NCBI GenBank assembly: GCA_044359885.1
Contig: JBIKLI010000002.1
Coordinates: forward strand, 1 to 39,159
From: CAIOSQ01 sp044359885
Lineage (GTDB): Bacteria; Pseudomonadota; Alphaproteobacteria; CACIAM-22H2
Length of the DNA: 39,159 nt
Reading direction: 5' to 3'
Position numbers and translations under genes: made by a program. Positions 30,099-38,110 of the stretch are shown in pieces. Numbering within the stretch: position 1 is the stretch's first letter; each line of letters begins with the position of its first letter. The notes beneath the pieces were generated by a model that saw nothing but the letters and a program-made list of their open reading frames with translations, searched no databases and was not told the DNA's origin.

Positions 30099-31370
30099 TC
30101 AGGGCGCGGGCGCGGCCGCGAGGCTGCGGGGCTGCGGGGCGGGGGCGACGACCATGCATGGCAGCCGCCGCGCGCGCAGGACCTCGCAGGCCTCGCGGGC
30201 GGTCGCTGCGCCCAGCCCGGTCAGGCGGGCGCGAATCCGGCTGGCGTCGCGTCCGGCACCACCCACCCGCTGCACGTCGCTCGCCGCCGACTGGAGCAGG
30301 ACAGGCGCCAGTTTTCGGGCCTGCTGGATAGCCCGTTGCGCCTGTTCGGCCTCGGCATAGGCACCGACCTGGATCGACCATGCCGGCCGGGTCCCGACGC
30401 CACCGGATGTTTCGGCCGACCGGGGCATGACGGCCGCCGCGGTCGAACCCTGGGCGACCAGTTCCCCGTGCGGCTGCCCGCTGCGATCTCCCGGCAGCCC
30501 GGCTTCCAGGCCGGGCGCCGGCGGCCTGCGTTCGCGCACCCGGCGGGCGAAGGCCGCGTCGAGGATCTCGCCCATCCGGTCGTCGCGCCAGCCGGCCGAG
30601 GGCCCCCCCATGACCACGCCGATCAGGCGGCGATCGTTGCGCACGGCGGAAGCGGCCAGGTTGAAGCCCGAGGCGTGGATATAGCCGGTCTTCAGCCCGT
30701 CCGCGCCGTCGTACCACTGCATGAAGCGGTTGTGGTTGTGGTGGACGTTGCCCGCGAAGCTGAACTGGCTGGTCGAGAAGAACTGGTAGTGATGTGGAAA
30801 GCCTCGGATGAGGGCGCGGGCGAGCCGCGACAGATCGGCAGCCGTGCTCTGCTGGCCCGGATCGGGTAGCCCCGAGGCGTTGCGAAACGTCGTCCGGCTC
30901 ATCCCCAGCTTGCGCGCCCGCTCGGTCATCTGGGCGGCGAAGGCGGGTTCGCTGTCGGCGAGGTTTTCGGCGGCGACCACGGCCGCGTCGTTGGCCGATT
31001 TCGTGATCAGACCCAGGACCACGTCGCGGACCTGGATCGTCCGGCCGGCCTGCAGACCCAGCTTGGTCGGGCTCTGGCTCGCCGCGAAGGCCGATACCTT
31101 CCACTCGGTGTCGAGGCGGATACGCTTGCGATCGAGCGCCTCGAAGATCATGAACAGGGTCATCATCTTGGTCAGCGAGGCCGGGTAGCGCAGGGCGTCA
31201 GGATGGTCTGCATGGAGGATCTCGCCGGTCTGGGCGTCGACCACGATCGCCGCGTAGCGAGGTTTCGCGGCATTTCGCGCCTTGGCGGCGGCAAGTGCGG
31301 GCTCGGCGATCGCGGCGGCAAGGATCGCGCCGAGCGCGAGGGCGGCCAGGGCGCGGAACGTCGATGTCAT
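30099..31370 (-). CDS. D-alanyl-D-alanine carboxypeptidase with C-terminal SPOR domain
   Basis: A 423-residue exported penicillin-binding protein of the DacA/PBP5 type, trimming the terminal D-Ala of peptidoglycan peptides. The signal peptide spans about residues 1-27. The serine peptidase motifs are SLTK (65-68), SAN (125-127) and KTG (227-229), all intact. After the catalytic domain, a Pro/Ala/Gly-rich linker leads to a SPOR domain (WSIQVGAYAEAEQAQRAIQQA to LPCMVVAP) that binds denuded glycan strands at the septum. There is no obvious C-terminal amphipathic anchor, so SPOR may localise it instead. ATG 31370 is preferred over a GTG at 31397 since it starts the signal peptide cleanly. Confidence 0.93.
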   Translation of the reverse strand: MTSTFRALAALALGAILAAAIAEPALAAAKARNAAKPRYAAIVVDAQTGEILHADHPDALRYPASLTKMMTLFMIFEALDRKRIRLDTEWKVSAFAASQSPTKLGLQAGRTIQVRDVVLGLITKSANDAAVVAAENLADSEPAFAAQMTERARKLGMSRTTFRNASGLPDPGQQSTAADLSRLARALIRGFPHHYQFFSTSQFSFAGNVHHNHNRFMQWYDGADGLKTGYIHASGFNLAASAVRNDRRLIGVVMGGPSAGWRDDRMGEILDAAFARRVRERRPPAPGLEAGLPGDRSGQPHGELVAQGSTAAAVMPRSAETSGGVGTRPAWSIQVGAYAEAEQAQRAIQQARKLAPVLLQSAASDVQRVGGAGRDASRIRARLTGLGAATAREACEVLRARRLPCMVVAPAPQPRSLAAAPAP

Positions 31371-31432
31371 TCTCTGTGTCGACCTCACGAATGCCACCGT
31401 CCTGCCGCAAATCTCGTCCGCTTCTGTGGAAA

Positions 31433-31460
31433 ACTAAAGTCCGGGATTCGGCCTTGTCCA
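31433..31460 (-). promoter_or_regulatory. Candidate promoter of the carboxypeptidase gene
   Basis: On the minus strand TGGACA (31460-31455) and TTTAGT (31438-31433) lie 16 bases apart, with initiation expected near 31425, about 55 bases before the ATG at 31370. It is a partial match to the sigma-70-type consensus. Confidence 0.35.
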
Positions 31461-31526
31461 GGAGAAACTCCCACCCGCCGGCGCGCCCGTGCGCAGCCGT
31501 GCGGCTTCGCCAGCCAGGGGATGCCC

Positions 31527-32225
31527 ATGCGTGCCGTGTTTGCCGTTCTTCTTGCCGCGACGCTTGTCGGCTGTGCCGGCGACGACCGCGCCGCGAGCGA
31601 TCCCCTGCGGCGCAGCGCGAGCTGGTTCGCGATCGCCGGCGGCGAAGATCTGCGGATGGCCTGCGTACCGGGTGCGCCCGCCCGGTATCGCTTCCTCTAC
31701 AACGCGGTCTGGGAAGAGCAGGTCCGTCTCTACGAAGTGGTGGCTGACACGGCCGGCGAGGGTGCGGCGCTGCGCGCGACGGTCATCCGGGGGGCGCCAC
31801 GCCTGCTGCAGAGCTACGTTTTCGATCCCGGCGCCAGCCGCGTGGCCGAGACGAGGCTGTCCCCCGAGCAGATGCGCCATCTCGTCGCGGCGCTGGCCGG
31901 CGCCGGTTTCGCTGGCGTCCCGGCGGACGGCACTCGGTTGCTGTCCGGCGACTTCTACTGGCTGGTGAGTGGCTGCGTCGACGGCGCGTGGCACCTGAAT
32001 GCCTGGCGGCGCCAGGATCCCGCTTTTGCGCAGCTGTCCTTCGCCCGGTTGCTGGCCGAACTCGATCCGACCGGGATCCCTGTGAACCCTGTCCGCGCGA
32101 TCGATCCGTCCCACCGTCTTTACAGCCATGGTGGCGGGTCGGGGGAGGGCGGGCAGCCGGATTCGTCGCCTTTCACGCTGGTCATCCGTGCCGGGCGGCT
32201 CTGGGGACTGCCGCCGCTCTGGTGA
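31527..32225 (+). CDS. Putative lipoprotein of unknown function
   Basis: A 232-residue lipoprotein. The signal (MRAVFAVLLAATLVGC) has a good lipobox, LVGC, with Cys16 the lipidated residue. The second residue after cysteine does not give an inner-membrane retention aspartate, so outer-membrane sorting is plausible. I recognise no domain in the mature part, which contains two further cysteines (MACVPG and VSGCVDG) that could form a disulfide, a WFAIAGGEDLRMAC start and a C-terminal RAGRLWGLPPLW. ATG 31527 is preferred over 31521 because AGGGG then sits 6 bases upstream. It is divergent from the carboxypeptidase gene, hinting at a cell-envelope role. Confidence 0.75.
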   Translation: MRAVFAVLLAATLVGCAGDDRAASDPLRRSASWFAIAGGEDLRMACVPGAPARYRFLYNAVWEEQVRLYEVVADTAGEGAALRATVIRGAPRLLQSYVFDPGASRVAETRLSPEQMRHLVAALAGAGFAGVPADGTRLLSGDFYWLVSGCVDGAWHLNAWRRQDPAFAQLSFARLLAELDPTGIPVNPVRAIDPSHRLYSHGGGSGEGGQPDSSPFTLVIRAGRLWGLPPLW

Positions 32226-32244
32226 TTTTGTGCATCGCACAAAA
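32226..32244. promoter_or_regulatory. Upstream operator palindrome of the phasin promoter (PhaR-like)
   Basis: TTTTGTGC-ATC-GCACAAAA is a perfect 8-bp inverted repeat with a three-base centre, ending five bases before the -35 box. Its TGC...GCA core is like the TGC-rich sites bound by the alphaproteobacterial polyhydroxyalkanoate repressor PhaR. A related copy lies at the transcription start. Confidence 0.65.
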
Positions 32245-32249
32245 GTGCC

Positions 32250-32277
32250 TTGACGTCCATGCTGCATCGCCTATATT
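32250..32277 (+). promoter_or_regulatory. Phasin gene promoter
   Basis: TTGACG (32250-32255) and TATATT (32272-32277) are 16 bases apart, one of the closest sigma-70 consensus matches in the window. Initiation is expected near 32284, inside the second palindrome. The two flanking operators indicate repression by blocking polymerase. Confidence 0.7.
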
Positions 32278-32280
32278 CAG

Positions 32281-32297
32281 TTTGTTGCACCGCACAA
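32281..32297. promoter_or_regulatory. Downstream operator of the phasin promoter (PhaR-like)
   Basis: TTTGTTGCACCGCACAA is an imperfect second copy of the upstream palindrome, sharing TGCA, CGCACAA and the flanking T residues. It covers the predicted transcription start, so a bound repressor would block initiation. Confidence 0.55.
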
Positions 32298-32430
32298 GAC
32301 GCAGCAAGGAGCGACCTGGATGGCCACGAATGATCGCGCTCAACGACGCGCCGCAGCCACACGGAAGCCGGCCATGACCCTCCAGCCGTCATCCCTCCCC
32401 GAATCCCTTCCTCCGAAAGGACAAGCCGCC

Positions 32431-32856
32431 ATGACCAACACTTCCTTCGACGCCGTCGGCACCGCTGCTCGCGAGCAGTTCGAGAAGGCTCACCAGAACG
32501 CGTACAAGTCCTTCGAGGAGATCTCGAAGCTGCAGAAGGACAACTGGGACGCCTTCGTCGCTTCCTCGCAGATCTGGGCCAAGGGCGCCGAGATCATCGG
32601 CAAGGCCTGGATGGGTCTGGCCCAGGAAGCCATCGAGAACGCCGCGACCACCACCAAGGCGCTGGTCGGCGTGAAGAGCCTGCGCGAGGCGGTCGATCTG
32701 CAGACCGACCTGGCCAAGGGAAATTTCGACAAGTTCGTCGCCGAGAGCACCAAGGTCTCCGAGACCATGGTCAAGGTCGCCAACGACGCCATGGAGCCGC
32801 TGGCGGCTCGCATGAACGTCAATGTCGAGAAGATGTTCAAGCCGGTCGCGGCCTGA
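32431..32856 (+). CDS. phaP: Phasin family protein (PHA granule-associated)
   Basis: A 141-residue, entirely helical amphipathic protein of the phasin_2 family, coating polyhydroxyalkanoate granules and limiting their coalescence. FDAVGTAAREQFEKAHQNAY, the EEISKLQKDNWDAFVASSQI helix and the lysine/alanine-rich C-terminus are typical, and no signal is present. Two starts compete. ATG 32320 has an excellent AAGGAG 8 bases upstream, but the 37 added residues use codons rare in this genome (caa, cga, gca, aca, aaa, gga) and do not resemble a phasin. ATG 32431 has AAAGGA 9 bases upstream and begins at the family N-terminus; it is chosen here. The promoter with two TGC/GCA palindromes suggests induction when granules form. 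Confidence 0.9.
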   Translation: MTNTSFDAVGTAAREQFEKAHQNAYKSFEEISKLQKDNWDAFVASSQIWAKGAEIIGKAWMGLAQEAIENAATTTKALVGVKSLREAVDLQTDLAKGNFDKFVAESTKVSETMVKVANDAMEPLAARMNVNVEKMFKPVAA

Positions 32857-32880
32857 GCCGTCTTTCGCGAGCACGGCCGA

Positions 32881-32917
32881 GGGCCCGGGTCGTCCGCGAC
32901 CCGGGCCCTGTTCTTTT
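32881..32917 (+). terminator. Rho-independent terminator after the phasin gene
   Basis: GGGCCCGGGTCG (32881-32892) pairs perfectly with CGACCCGGGCCC (32897-32908) around a TCCG loop, a 12-bp GC-rich stem followed by TGTTCTTTT. It separates the phasin transcript from clpS. Confidence 0.92.
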
Positions 32918-32997
32918 GGCCCTGGTCGCGGGACTGCCCCTTTTCATCGCCATGTCGCGTCCAATATGATCGCGCAGATGGGTGCAGGTTCCGGACA

Positions 32998-33324
32998 ATG
33001 AGCGACGACGATTCCGATCGCGACGACAGGGACCGTGGCGGCGGCGCGCTGCAGACCCAGACGCGGACACGCAAGCCGTCGATGTACAAAGTCCTGATGC
33101 TGAACGACGACTACACGCCGATGGAGTTCGTCGTCCACGTGCTGGAACGCTTCTTCTCGAAGAGCCGCGAGGAAGCCACCCAGATCATGCTGCACGTCCA
33201 TCGCCGCGGCGTCGGCGTATGCGGCGTCTTCACCTACGAAGTCGCCGAGACCAAGGTCAATCAGGTCACGGAATTCGCGCGGCGCAACCAGCATCCGCTG
33301 CGTTGCACCATGGAGAAGGATTGA
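32998..33324 (+). CDS. clpS: ATP-dependent Clp protease adaptor ClpS
   Basis: A 108-residue adaptor that delivers N-end-rule substrates to ClpA. After a flexible acidic N-terminal extension (MSDDDSDRDDRDRGGG), the folded core shows the conserved VLMLNDDYTPMEFVV, where the NDD/TPMEFV residues form the N-degron pocket, and EATQIMLHVHRRGVGVCGVF. The ATG at 32998 fits the normal length. It lies 154 bases upstream of clpA in the same direction, the usual gene pair in proteobacteria, and is preceded by a strong terminator, so it probably has its own promoter; AATATGAT just upstream could hold its -10. Confidence 0.97.
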   Translation: MSDDDSDRDDRDRGGGALQTQTRTRKPSMYKVLMLNDDYTPMEFVVHVLERFFSKSREEATQIMLHVHRRGVGVCGVFTYEVAETKVNQVTEFARRNQHPLRCTMEKD

Positions 33325-33478
33325 GCCGGTCCGCGCCTTGCGGCCTTCGGCTTCCGGTTCCTGCGGGACCGCACTTTTCGCGCGCCCCCCGCGCCCCATG
33401 TTCTGATAGAGTCCACAGCCGGGTCGGCGTTTCGTCGCCATCGCGGCGGCATCGCCCCGAAATCGGAGCCTGACCGGA

Positions 33479-35803
33479 ATGCTCTCGCGCAATCTCGAAC
33501 AGACGCTTCATCGGGCTCTCGCCCTTGCGAACGAACGGCGCCACGAATACGCGACGCTCGAGCATCTGCTGCTGGCGCTCGCGGAGGACGAGGACGCGAT
33601 CGCCGTCCTGCGCGCCTGCGGCGTCGACATCAAGCGGCTGCAATCGGATCTGCGCGCCTATCTCGACAACGAGCTCAAGGGGCTGATCTCCGATCGCGGC
33701 GGCGAGGCGAAGCCGACGGCAGGTTTCCAGCGCGTGCTGCAGCGCGCCGCCATCCATGTCCAGTCCTCGGGGCGCGAGGAAGTCAGCGGCGCCAACGTCC
33801 TGGTGGCGATGTTCTCGGAGCGCGAGAGCCACGCGGTCTATTTCCTGCAGGAGCAGGACATGTCGCGTCTCGACGCCGTCAACTACATCTCCCACGGCGT
33901 CGCCAAGGTGCCCGGTCGCCAGGAGACGCGCCGGGTGCGGGGCGCCGAAGACGACGCTGCGAACGAGCGCCCGGGCGCGGGCGAGCGGCAGGGCGGACAG
34001 AAGCGGACCCAGGAGGCGCTGGCCGCCTACTGCGTCAATCTCAACAAGAAGGCTTCGCAGGGGAAGATCGATCCGCTGATCGGCCGGACCGCCGAGGTGG
34101 AGCGGACGATCCAGATCCTCTGCCGCCGGTTCAAGAACAACCCGCTCTATGTCGGCGATCCCGGCGTCGGCAAGACGGCGATCGCCGAAGGCCTGGCCCG
34201 CAAGATCGTCAAGGGCGAGGTGCCGGAGGTGCTGCGTCAGGCCGTCATCTATTCGCTGGACATGGGCACGTTGCTGGCCGGCACGCGCTACCGCGGCGAT
34301 TTCGAGGAGCGCCTCAAGGCGGTGCTGTCCGAACTGGAGCAGCAACCCAACGGCATCCTGTTCATCGACGAGATCCACACCGTCATCGGCGCCGGCGCCA
34401 CGTCGGGCGGCTCGATGGACGCCTCGAACCTGCTGAAGCCGGCGCTGGCCTCGGGCACGCTGCGCTGCATCGGCTCGACGACCTACAAGGAGTACCGTAC
34501 GCATTTCGAGAAGGACCGCGCGCTGGTTCGCCGCTTCCAGAAGATCGACGTCAACGAACCCTCGGTCGAGGACACGATCCGCATCGTCAAGGGGCTGAAG
34601 CCCTATTACGAGCAGCATCACAACCTTCGCTACACGAACGAGGCGGTGCGCGCGGCGGTGGAACTGTCGGCGCGCTACATCAACGACCGCAAACTGCCGG
34701 ACAAGGCGATCGACGTCATCGACGAGGTCGGCGCGGCGCAGATGCTGCTGCCGCCCGCGAAGCGCAAGCGCGTGATCGCGGTCAAGGACGTCGAGGCGGT
34801 GGTAGCCAAGATCGCGCGCATCCCGCCGAAATCGGTCTCGACCGACGACCGCGAGGTGTTGCAGAACCTGGAGGCCGAACTCAAGCGCGTCGTCTTCGGT
34901 CAGGACGCGGCGATCGAGGCGCTGGCCGCCGCGATCAAGCTGTCGCGCGCGGGCCTGCGCGACATGGAGAAGCCGATCGGCTCCTACCTTTTCTCGGGCC
35001 CCACCGGCGTCGGCAAGACGGAAGTCGCGCGCCAGCTCGCGCGCACGCTGGGCGTCGAACTCAAGCGCTTCGACATGTCCGAATACATGGAGAGGCACAC
35101 CGTCTCGCGGCTGATCGGCGCGCCGCCCGGCTATGTCGGGTTCGACCAGGGCGGGCTGCTGACCGACGCGATCGACCAGCACCCGCATTGCGTGCTGCTG
35201 CTGGACGAGATCGAGAAGGCCCATCCCGACCTGTTCAACATCCTGCTGCAGGTCATGGATCACGGGAAGCTGACGGACCACAACGGCAAGATCGTCGACT
35301 TCCGCAACGTCATCCTGATCATGACGACCAATGCCGGTGCCGCCGACATGGCGAAGCCCGCTATCGGCTTTGGCCAGGAGGCACGGGTCGGTGACGACGT
35401 CGAGGCGATCAACCGGATGTTCACGCCGGAGTTCCGCAACCGTCTCGACTCGGTCGTGGCCTTTGGCCGGCTCAAGCCCGAGACGATCCACCGCGTGGTC
35501 GACAAGTTCGTGCTCGAACTCGAACGCCAGCTGGCCGACCGCCAGGTCGCCATCTCCGTGTCGGACGAGGCGCGCACCTGGCTCGCCGAGAAGGGCTACG
35601 ACGAATTGTACGGCGCCCGGCCTCTGGCCCGCGTGATCCAGGAGAACATCAAGAAGCCGCTCGCGGACGAGCTTCTCTTCGGCCGGCTGGCGAAGGGCGG
35701 CAGCGTCCGGGTGAAGGTCGAGAACGGGCGGCTGGGCTTCGACTACGGCCCGTCGACGCCGCCGGCGCTGCCGAAGCCGACCGAGAAGCTGCTGGTCGAC
35801 TGA
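33479..35803 (+). CDS. clpA: ATP-dependent Clp protease ATP-binding subunit ClpA
   Basis: A 774-residue Hsp100 unfoldase that feeds proteins into the ClpP chamber. The N-terminal repeat domain (MLSRNLEQTLHRALALANERRHEYATLEHLL) binds ClpS. The first AAA+ module has Walker A GDPGVGKTA and Walker B ILFIDEIHT. The second has Walker A GPTGVGKTE, VLLLDEIEKAHPD, and the sensor and arginine-finger segments before ARPLARVIQ. The short spacer between modules (no ClpB-type middle domain) marks it as ClpA. An acidic/glutamine linker at about 150-180 follows the N-domain. The 154-base gap before it contains TGATAGAGT as a possible -10, but no clear -35. Confidence 0.97.
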   Translation: MLSRNLEQTLHRALALANERRHEYATLEHLLLALAEDEDAIAVLRACGVDIKRLQSDLRAYLDNELKGLISDRGGEAKPTAGFQRVLQRAAIHVQSSGREEVSGANVLVAMFSERESHAVYFLQEQDMSRLDAVNYISHGVAKVPGRQETRRVRGAEDDAANERPGAGERQGGQKRTQEALAAYCVNLNKKASQGKIDPLIGRTAEVERTIQILCRRFKNNPLYVGDPGVGKTAIAEGLARKIVKGEVPEVLRQAVIYSLDMGTLLAGTRYRGDFEERLKAVLSELEQQPNGILFIDEIHTVIGAGATSGGSMDASNLLKPALASGTLRCIGSTTYKEYRTHFEKDRALVRRFQKIDVNEPSVEDTIRIVKGLKPYYEQHHNLRYTNEAVRAAVELSARYINDRKLPDKAIDVIDEVGAAQMLLPPAKRKRVIAVKDVEAVVAKIARIPPKSVSTDDREVLQNLEAELKRVVFGQDAAIEALAAAIKLSRAGLRDMEKPIGSYLFSGPTGVGKTEVARQLARTLGVELKRFDMSEYMERHTVSRLIGAPPGYVGFDQGGLLTDAIDQHPHCVLLLDEIEKAHPDLFNILLQVMDHGKLTDHNGKIVDFRNVILIMTTNAGAADMAKPAIGFGQEARVGDDVEAINRMFTPEFRNRLDSVVAFGRLKPETIHRVVDKFVLELERQLADRQVAISVSDEARTWLAEKGYDELYGARPLARVIQENIKKPLADELLFGRLAKGGSVRVKVENGRLGFDYGPSTPPALPKPTEKLLVD

Positions 35804-35823
35804 GCGCGCAGATACCCAGTCCC

Positions 35824-36936
35824 ATGAGGATCGCGCGCCGTCGGGCCCTCGTGGGTGCCGCCGCCGGCCTCTTCGTCGGGACCGCGACGGCGCGCGCCGC
35901 GTCGCCGCGGTTGCGGGCGACGCCTGTCGCGACAGGGCTCGAGAATCCCTGGTCGATCGCGTTTCTGCCGGACGGGCGGTTTCTGGCCAGCGAGCGGCAT
36001 GGCCGGCTCGGGATCTTCGCACGCGACGGAAGCCGCGAGGACGTCGCCGGGGTGCCGGCGGTCTGGGCGATGGGGCAGGGGGGCCTTCTCGATATCTGCC
36101 TGCATCCGCGGTTCGCCACCAATGCGATCGTCTATCTCGCCTACGCGGCGCCGGTCGCCAATGGCGCCACGACGCGCATCGCCCGCGCCGAACTGCGCCC
36201 CGGTCCGGCGCTCTCGGGGCTGACGCCGATGCTGGATGCCGGTCCGCCGGTCGCAAACGGGTTCCATTTCGGCTGCCGGCTCGCTTTCGGGCCCGACGGC
36301 ATGCTCTATGCCACGGTCGGTGACCGGATGGTCGCCCGGGCCGCGGCCGGCGACCCCGGGGATCTGCGCGGCAAGACGCTGCGCCTGCGCGACGATGGCA
36401 GCATTCCCGCCGACAATCCCCTGGTCGGTCGCCCCGGCGCCCGCGGCGAGATCTTCACCCTCGGCCATCGCAACGCGCAGGGGCTGGCCGTCCATCCGCA
36501 GACCGGTACGCTCTGGTCGCACGAACACGGCGCGCGCGGCGGCGACGAGATCAACCGGCTGGTCCCGGGCGCCGATTACGGCTGGCCGCGCGTCTCGCAT
36601 GGCGTCGAATACTCGGGCGCCGCGATCTCGCCGCATCGCAGCCTTCCCGGCATGGTCGATCCGCTCTGGGTCTGGACACCGTCGATCGCGCCGTCGGGAA
36701 TGGCCTTCTACACCGGCACCGCCTATCCCGGCTGGCGCGGCAGCCTGTTCGTCGGCGCGCTGGCCGGTCAGGCGCTGGTCAGGCTCGAACTGGACGGCGA
36801 ACGTGTCCTGCGCGAGGAACGACTGCTGCGCAACCTGGGCCATCGAATCCGCGACGTGCGCCAGGGCCCCGATGGCCGTCTGCATCTGGCCGTCGATGCC
36901 GCCGACGGCGCCATCCTGCGGCTCGATCCGGCCTGA
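35824..36936 (+). CDS. Periplasmic PQQ-dependent aldose sugar dehydrogenase-like protein
   Basis: A 370-residue beta-propeller enzyme of the soluble glucose/aldose dehydrogenase family (YliI-like). A signal with consecutive arginines (RIARRRALVGAAAGLFVG) suggests twin-arginine export. Early blades carry GLENPWSIAFLPDGRFLASER. HRNAQGLAVHPQTG and HEHGARGGDEINRL are the conserved PQQ/calcium-site segments, and YGWPRVSHGVEYSG the next blade. Known members oxidise aldoses using PQQ and pass electrons to a quinone or dye; PQQ would need to come from elsewhere because no pqq gene is present here. It starts 20 bases after clpA. Its stop abuts that of the convergent gene. Confidence 0.88.
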   Translation: MRIARRRALVGAAAGLFVGTATARAASPRLRATPVATGLENPWSIAFLPDGRFLASERHGRLGIFARDGSREDVAGVPAVWAMGQGGLLDICLHPRFATNAIVYLAYAAPVANGATTRIARAELRPGPALSGLTPMLDAGPPVANGFHFGCRLAFGPDGMLYATVGDRMVARAAAGDPGDLRGKTLRLRDDGSIPADNPLVGRPGARGEIFTLGHRNAQGLAVHPQTGTLWSHEHGARGGDEINRLVPGADYGWPRVSHGVEYSGAAISPHRSLPGMVDPLWVWTPSIAPSGMAFYTGTAYPGWRGSLFVGALAGQALVRLELDGERVLREERLLRNLGHRIRDVRQGPDGRLHLAVDAADGAILRLDPA

Positions 36937-38097
36937 TCATCCGGCCGCCGACTTGAACGGGCTGTGCGCGCGCAGTTCTTCCATCGCGCGGATGACAGCC
37001 GGCGTCTCGCGGCCGAGGAAATCCACGACCGCTTCGCGGAAGCCGCGGTCCCGGATCCAATGCGCGCTGTGGGTGGCGGCCGGCAGGTAGCCGCGCTGCA
37101 GCTTGTGCTCGCCCTGGGCGCCGGCCTCGACGCGGGAAAGGCCGCGGGCGATCGCGAAGTCGAGGGCGCGATAGTAGCAGGCCTCGAAATGCAGGTTCTT
37201 GAAGGCCTCGCTGGCGCCCCAGTTGCGGCCGTACAGCGTGTCCGCGCCGAGCAGGTTGAGCGCGCCCGCGACCCATTCTCCACGATGCCGCGCCAGGACC
37301 AGGACGACCCGGTCGCGCAGCGTCTCGTGCAGCCGTGCGAAGAAGGCCCTGGTCAGGTAGGGGTGTCCCCATTTGCGGTCGGATGTCGACAGGTAGAATT
37401 CGTGGAACGCGTCCCAGTGGGCCGGCTCCAGCGCGTCGCCGGTCAGGGTGACGAGTTCGACGCCGCTTGCGGCGACGTCGCGCCGCTCCTTGCGGATCGC
37501 CTTGCGCTTGGCGTGGCTGAGGGCGGCGAGAAACGCCTCGAAATCGGCATAGCCGCGATTCTCCCAGTGGAACTGGAAGCCGGTGCGCACGGCCATCCCG
37601 GCGGCGGCGAAGGCGTCGATGTCCGCCGGTTCGCAGAATGTCGCGTGCAGCGAGGAGACCCGGGCGGCTTCGGCGAGGGCCACGAGGCCGCGGGCGAAGG
37701 CGGCGCGCACGCTGTCGTCGCCCTTGTCGCGCAGCAGCAGCCGCGGGCCCGGGACCGGCGTGAACGGGACCGCCAGCTGCAGCTTCGGATAGTAGCGACC
37801 GCCGGCCCGCGCATAGGCCTCGGCCCAGCCATGGTCGAAGACATACTCCCCGTAGGAATGTGTCTTGATGTAGAGCGGGGCGCAGGCCAGCAAGCGACCC
37901 GCGGCGTCGTGAAGAACGGCGTGGTGCGGGATCCAGCCGGTCCGTTCGCCGACGGAGCCGGAGTCCTCCAGCGCCGACAGGAAGGCATGGCCGACGAAGG
38001 GATTCGCCTCGCCTGCGCATAGATCCCATTGCGCGGCGGGGACGCGCGCGATGGAGTCGACGACCGAGAGCCCGGCGCCGTCCGCCCCGCCGGTCAT
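36937..38097 (-). CDS. FemAB-like/GNAT-fold acyltransferase (COG3146 type)
   Basis: A 386-residue soluble protein of the FemAB-like family (COG3146), which has a duplicated GNAT-like fold related to the Fem peptidyltransferases. Characteristic segments are PLYIKTHSYGEYVFDHGWAEAY, the KLQLAVPFTPVPGPRLL motif, and CYYRALDFAIARGLSRVEAGAQGEHKLQRG near the C-terminus. The family's reaction has not been assigned; amino-acyl or acyl transfer is likely by fold. It begins 13 bases downstream of the RidA-like gene on the same strand. Its TCA (TGA on the minus strand) stop abuts the sugar dehydrogenase stop in TGATCA. Confidence 0.87.
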   Translation of the reverse strand: MTGGADGAGLSVVDSIARVPAAQWDLCAGEANPFVGHAFLSALEDSGSVGERTGWIPHHAVLHDAAGRLLACAPLYIKTHSYGEYVFDHGWAEAYARAGGRYYPKLQLAVPFTPVPGPRLLLRDKGDDSVRAAFARGLVALAEAARVSSLHATFCEPADIDAFAAAGMAVRTGFQFHWENRGYADFEAFLAALSHAKRKAIRKERRDVAASGVELVTLTGDALEPAHWDAFHEFYLSTSDRKWGHPYLTRAFFARLHETLRDRVVLVLARHRGEWVAGALNLLGADTLYGRNWGASEAFKNLHFEACYYRALDFAIARGLSRVEAGAQGEHKLQRGYLPAATHSAHWIRDRGFREAVVDFLGRETPAVIRAMEELRAHSPFKSAAG

Positions 38098-38110
38098 CCG
38101 CGCGCAGCCG

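Noticed and set aside
31521..32225. ATG 31521 as lipoprotein start
   Set aside because: AGGGG directly abuts it, leaving no spacing; ATG 31527 has a proper 6-base spacing.
32226..32244. The TTTTGTGC/GCACAAAA palindrome as a terminator of the lipoprotein gene
   Set aside because: The stem is AT-rich at its base, the loop is three bases and no T-run follows; its position beside a -35 box fits an operator better.
33266..36256. A 996-codon open frame on the - strand opposite clpA
   Set aside because: Antisense to a fully conserved ClpA; composition typical of the shadow of a GC-rich gene.
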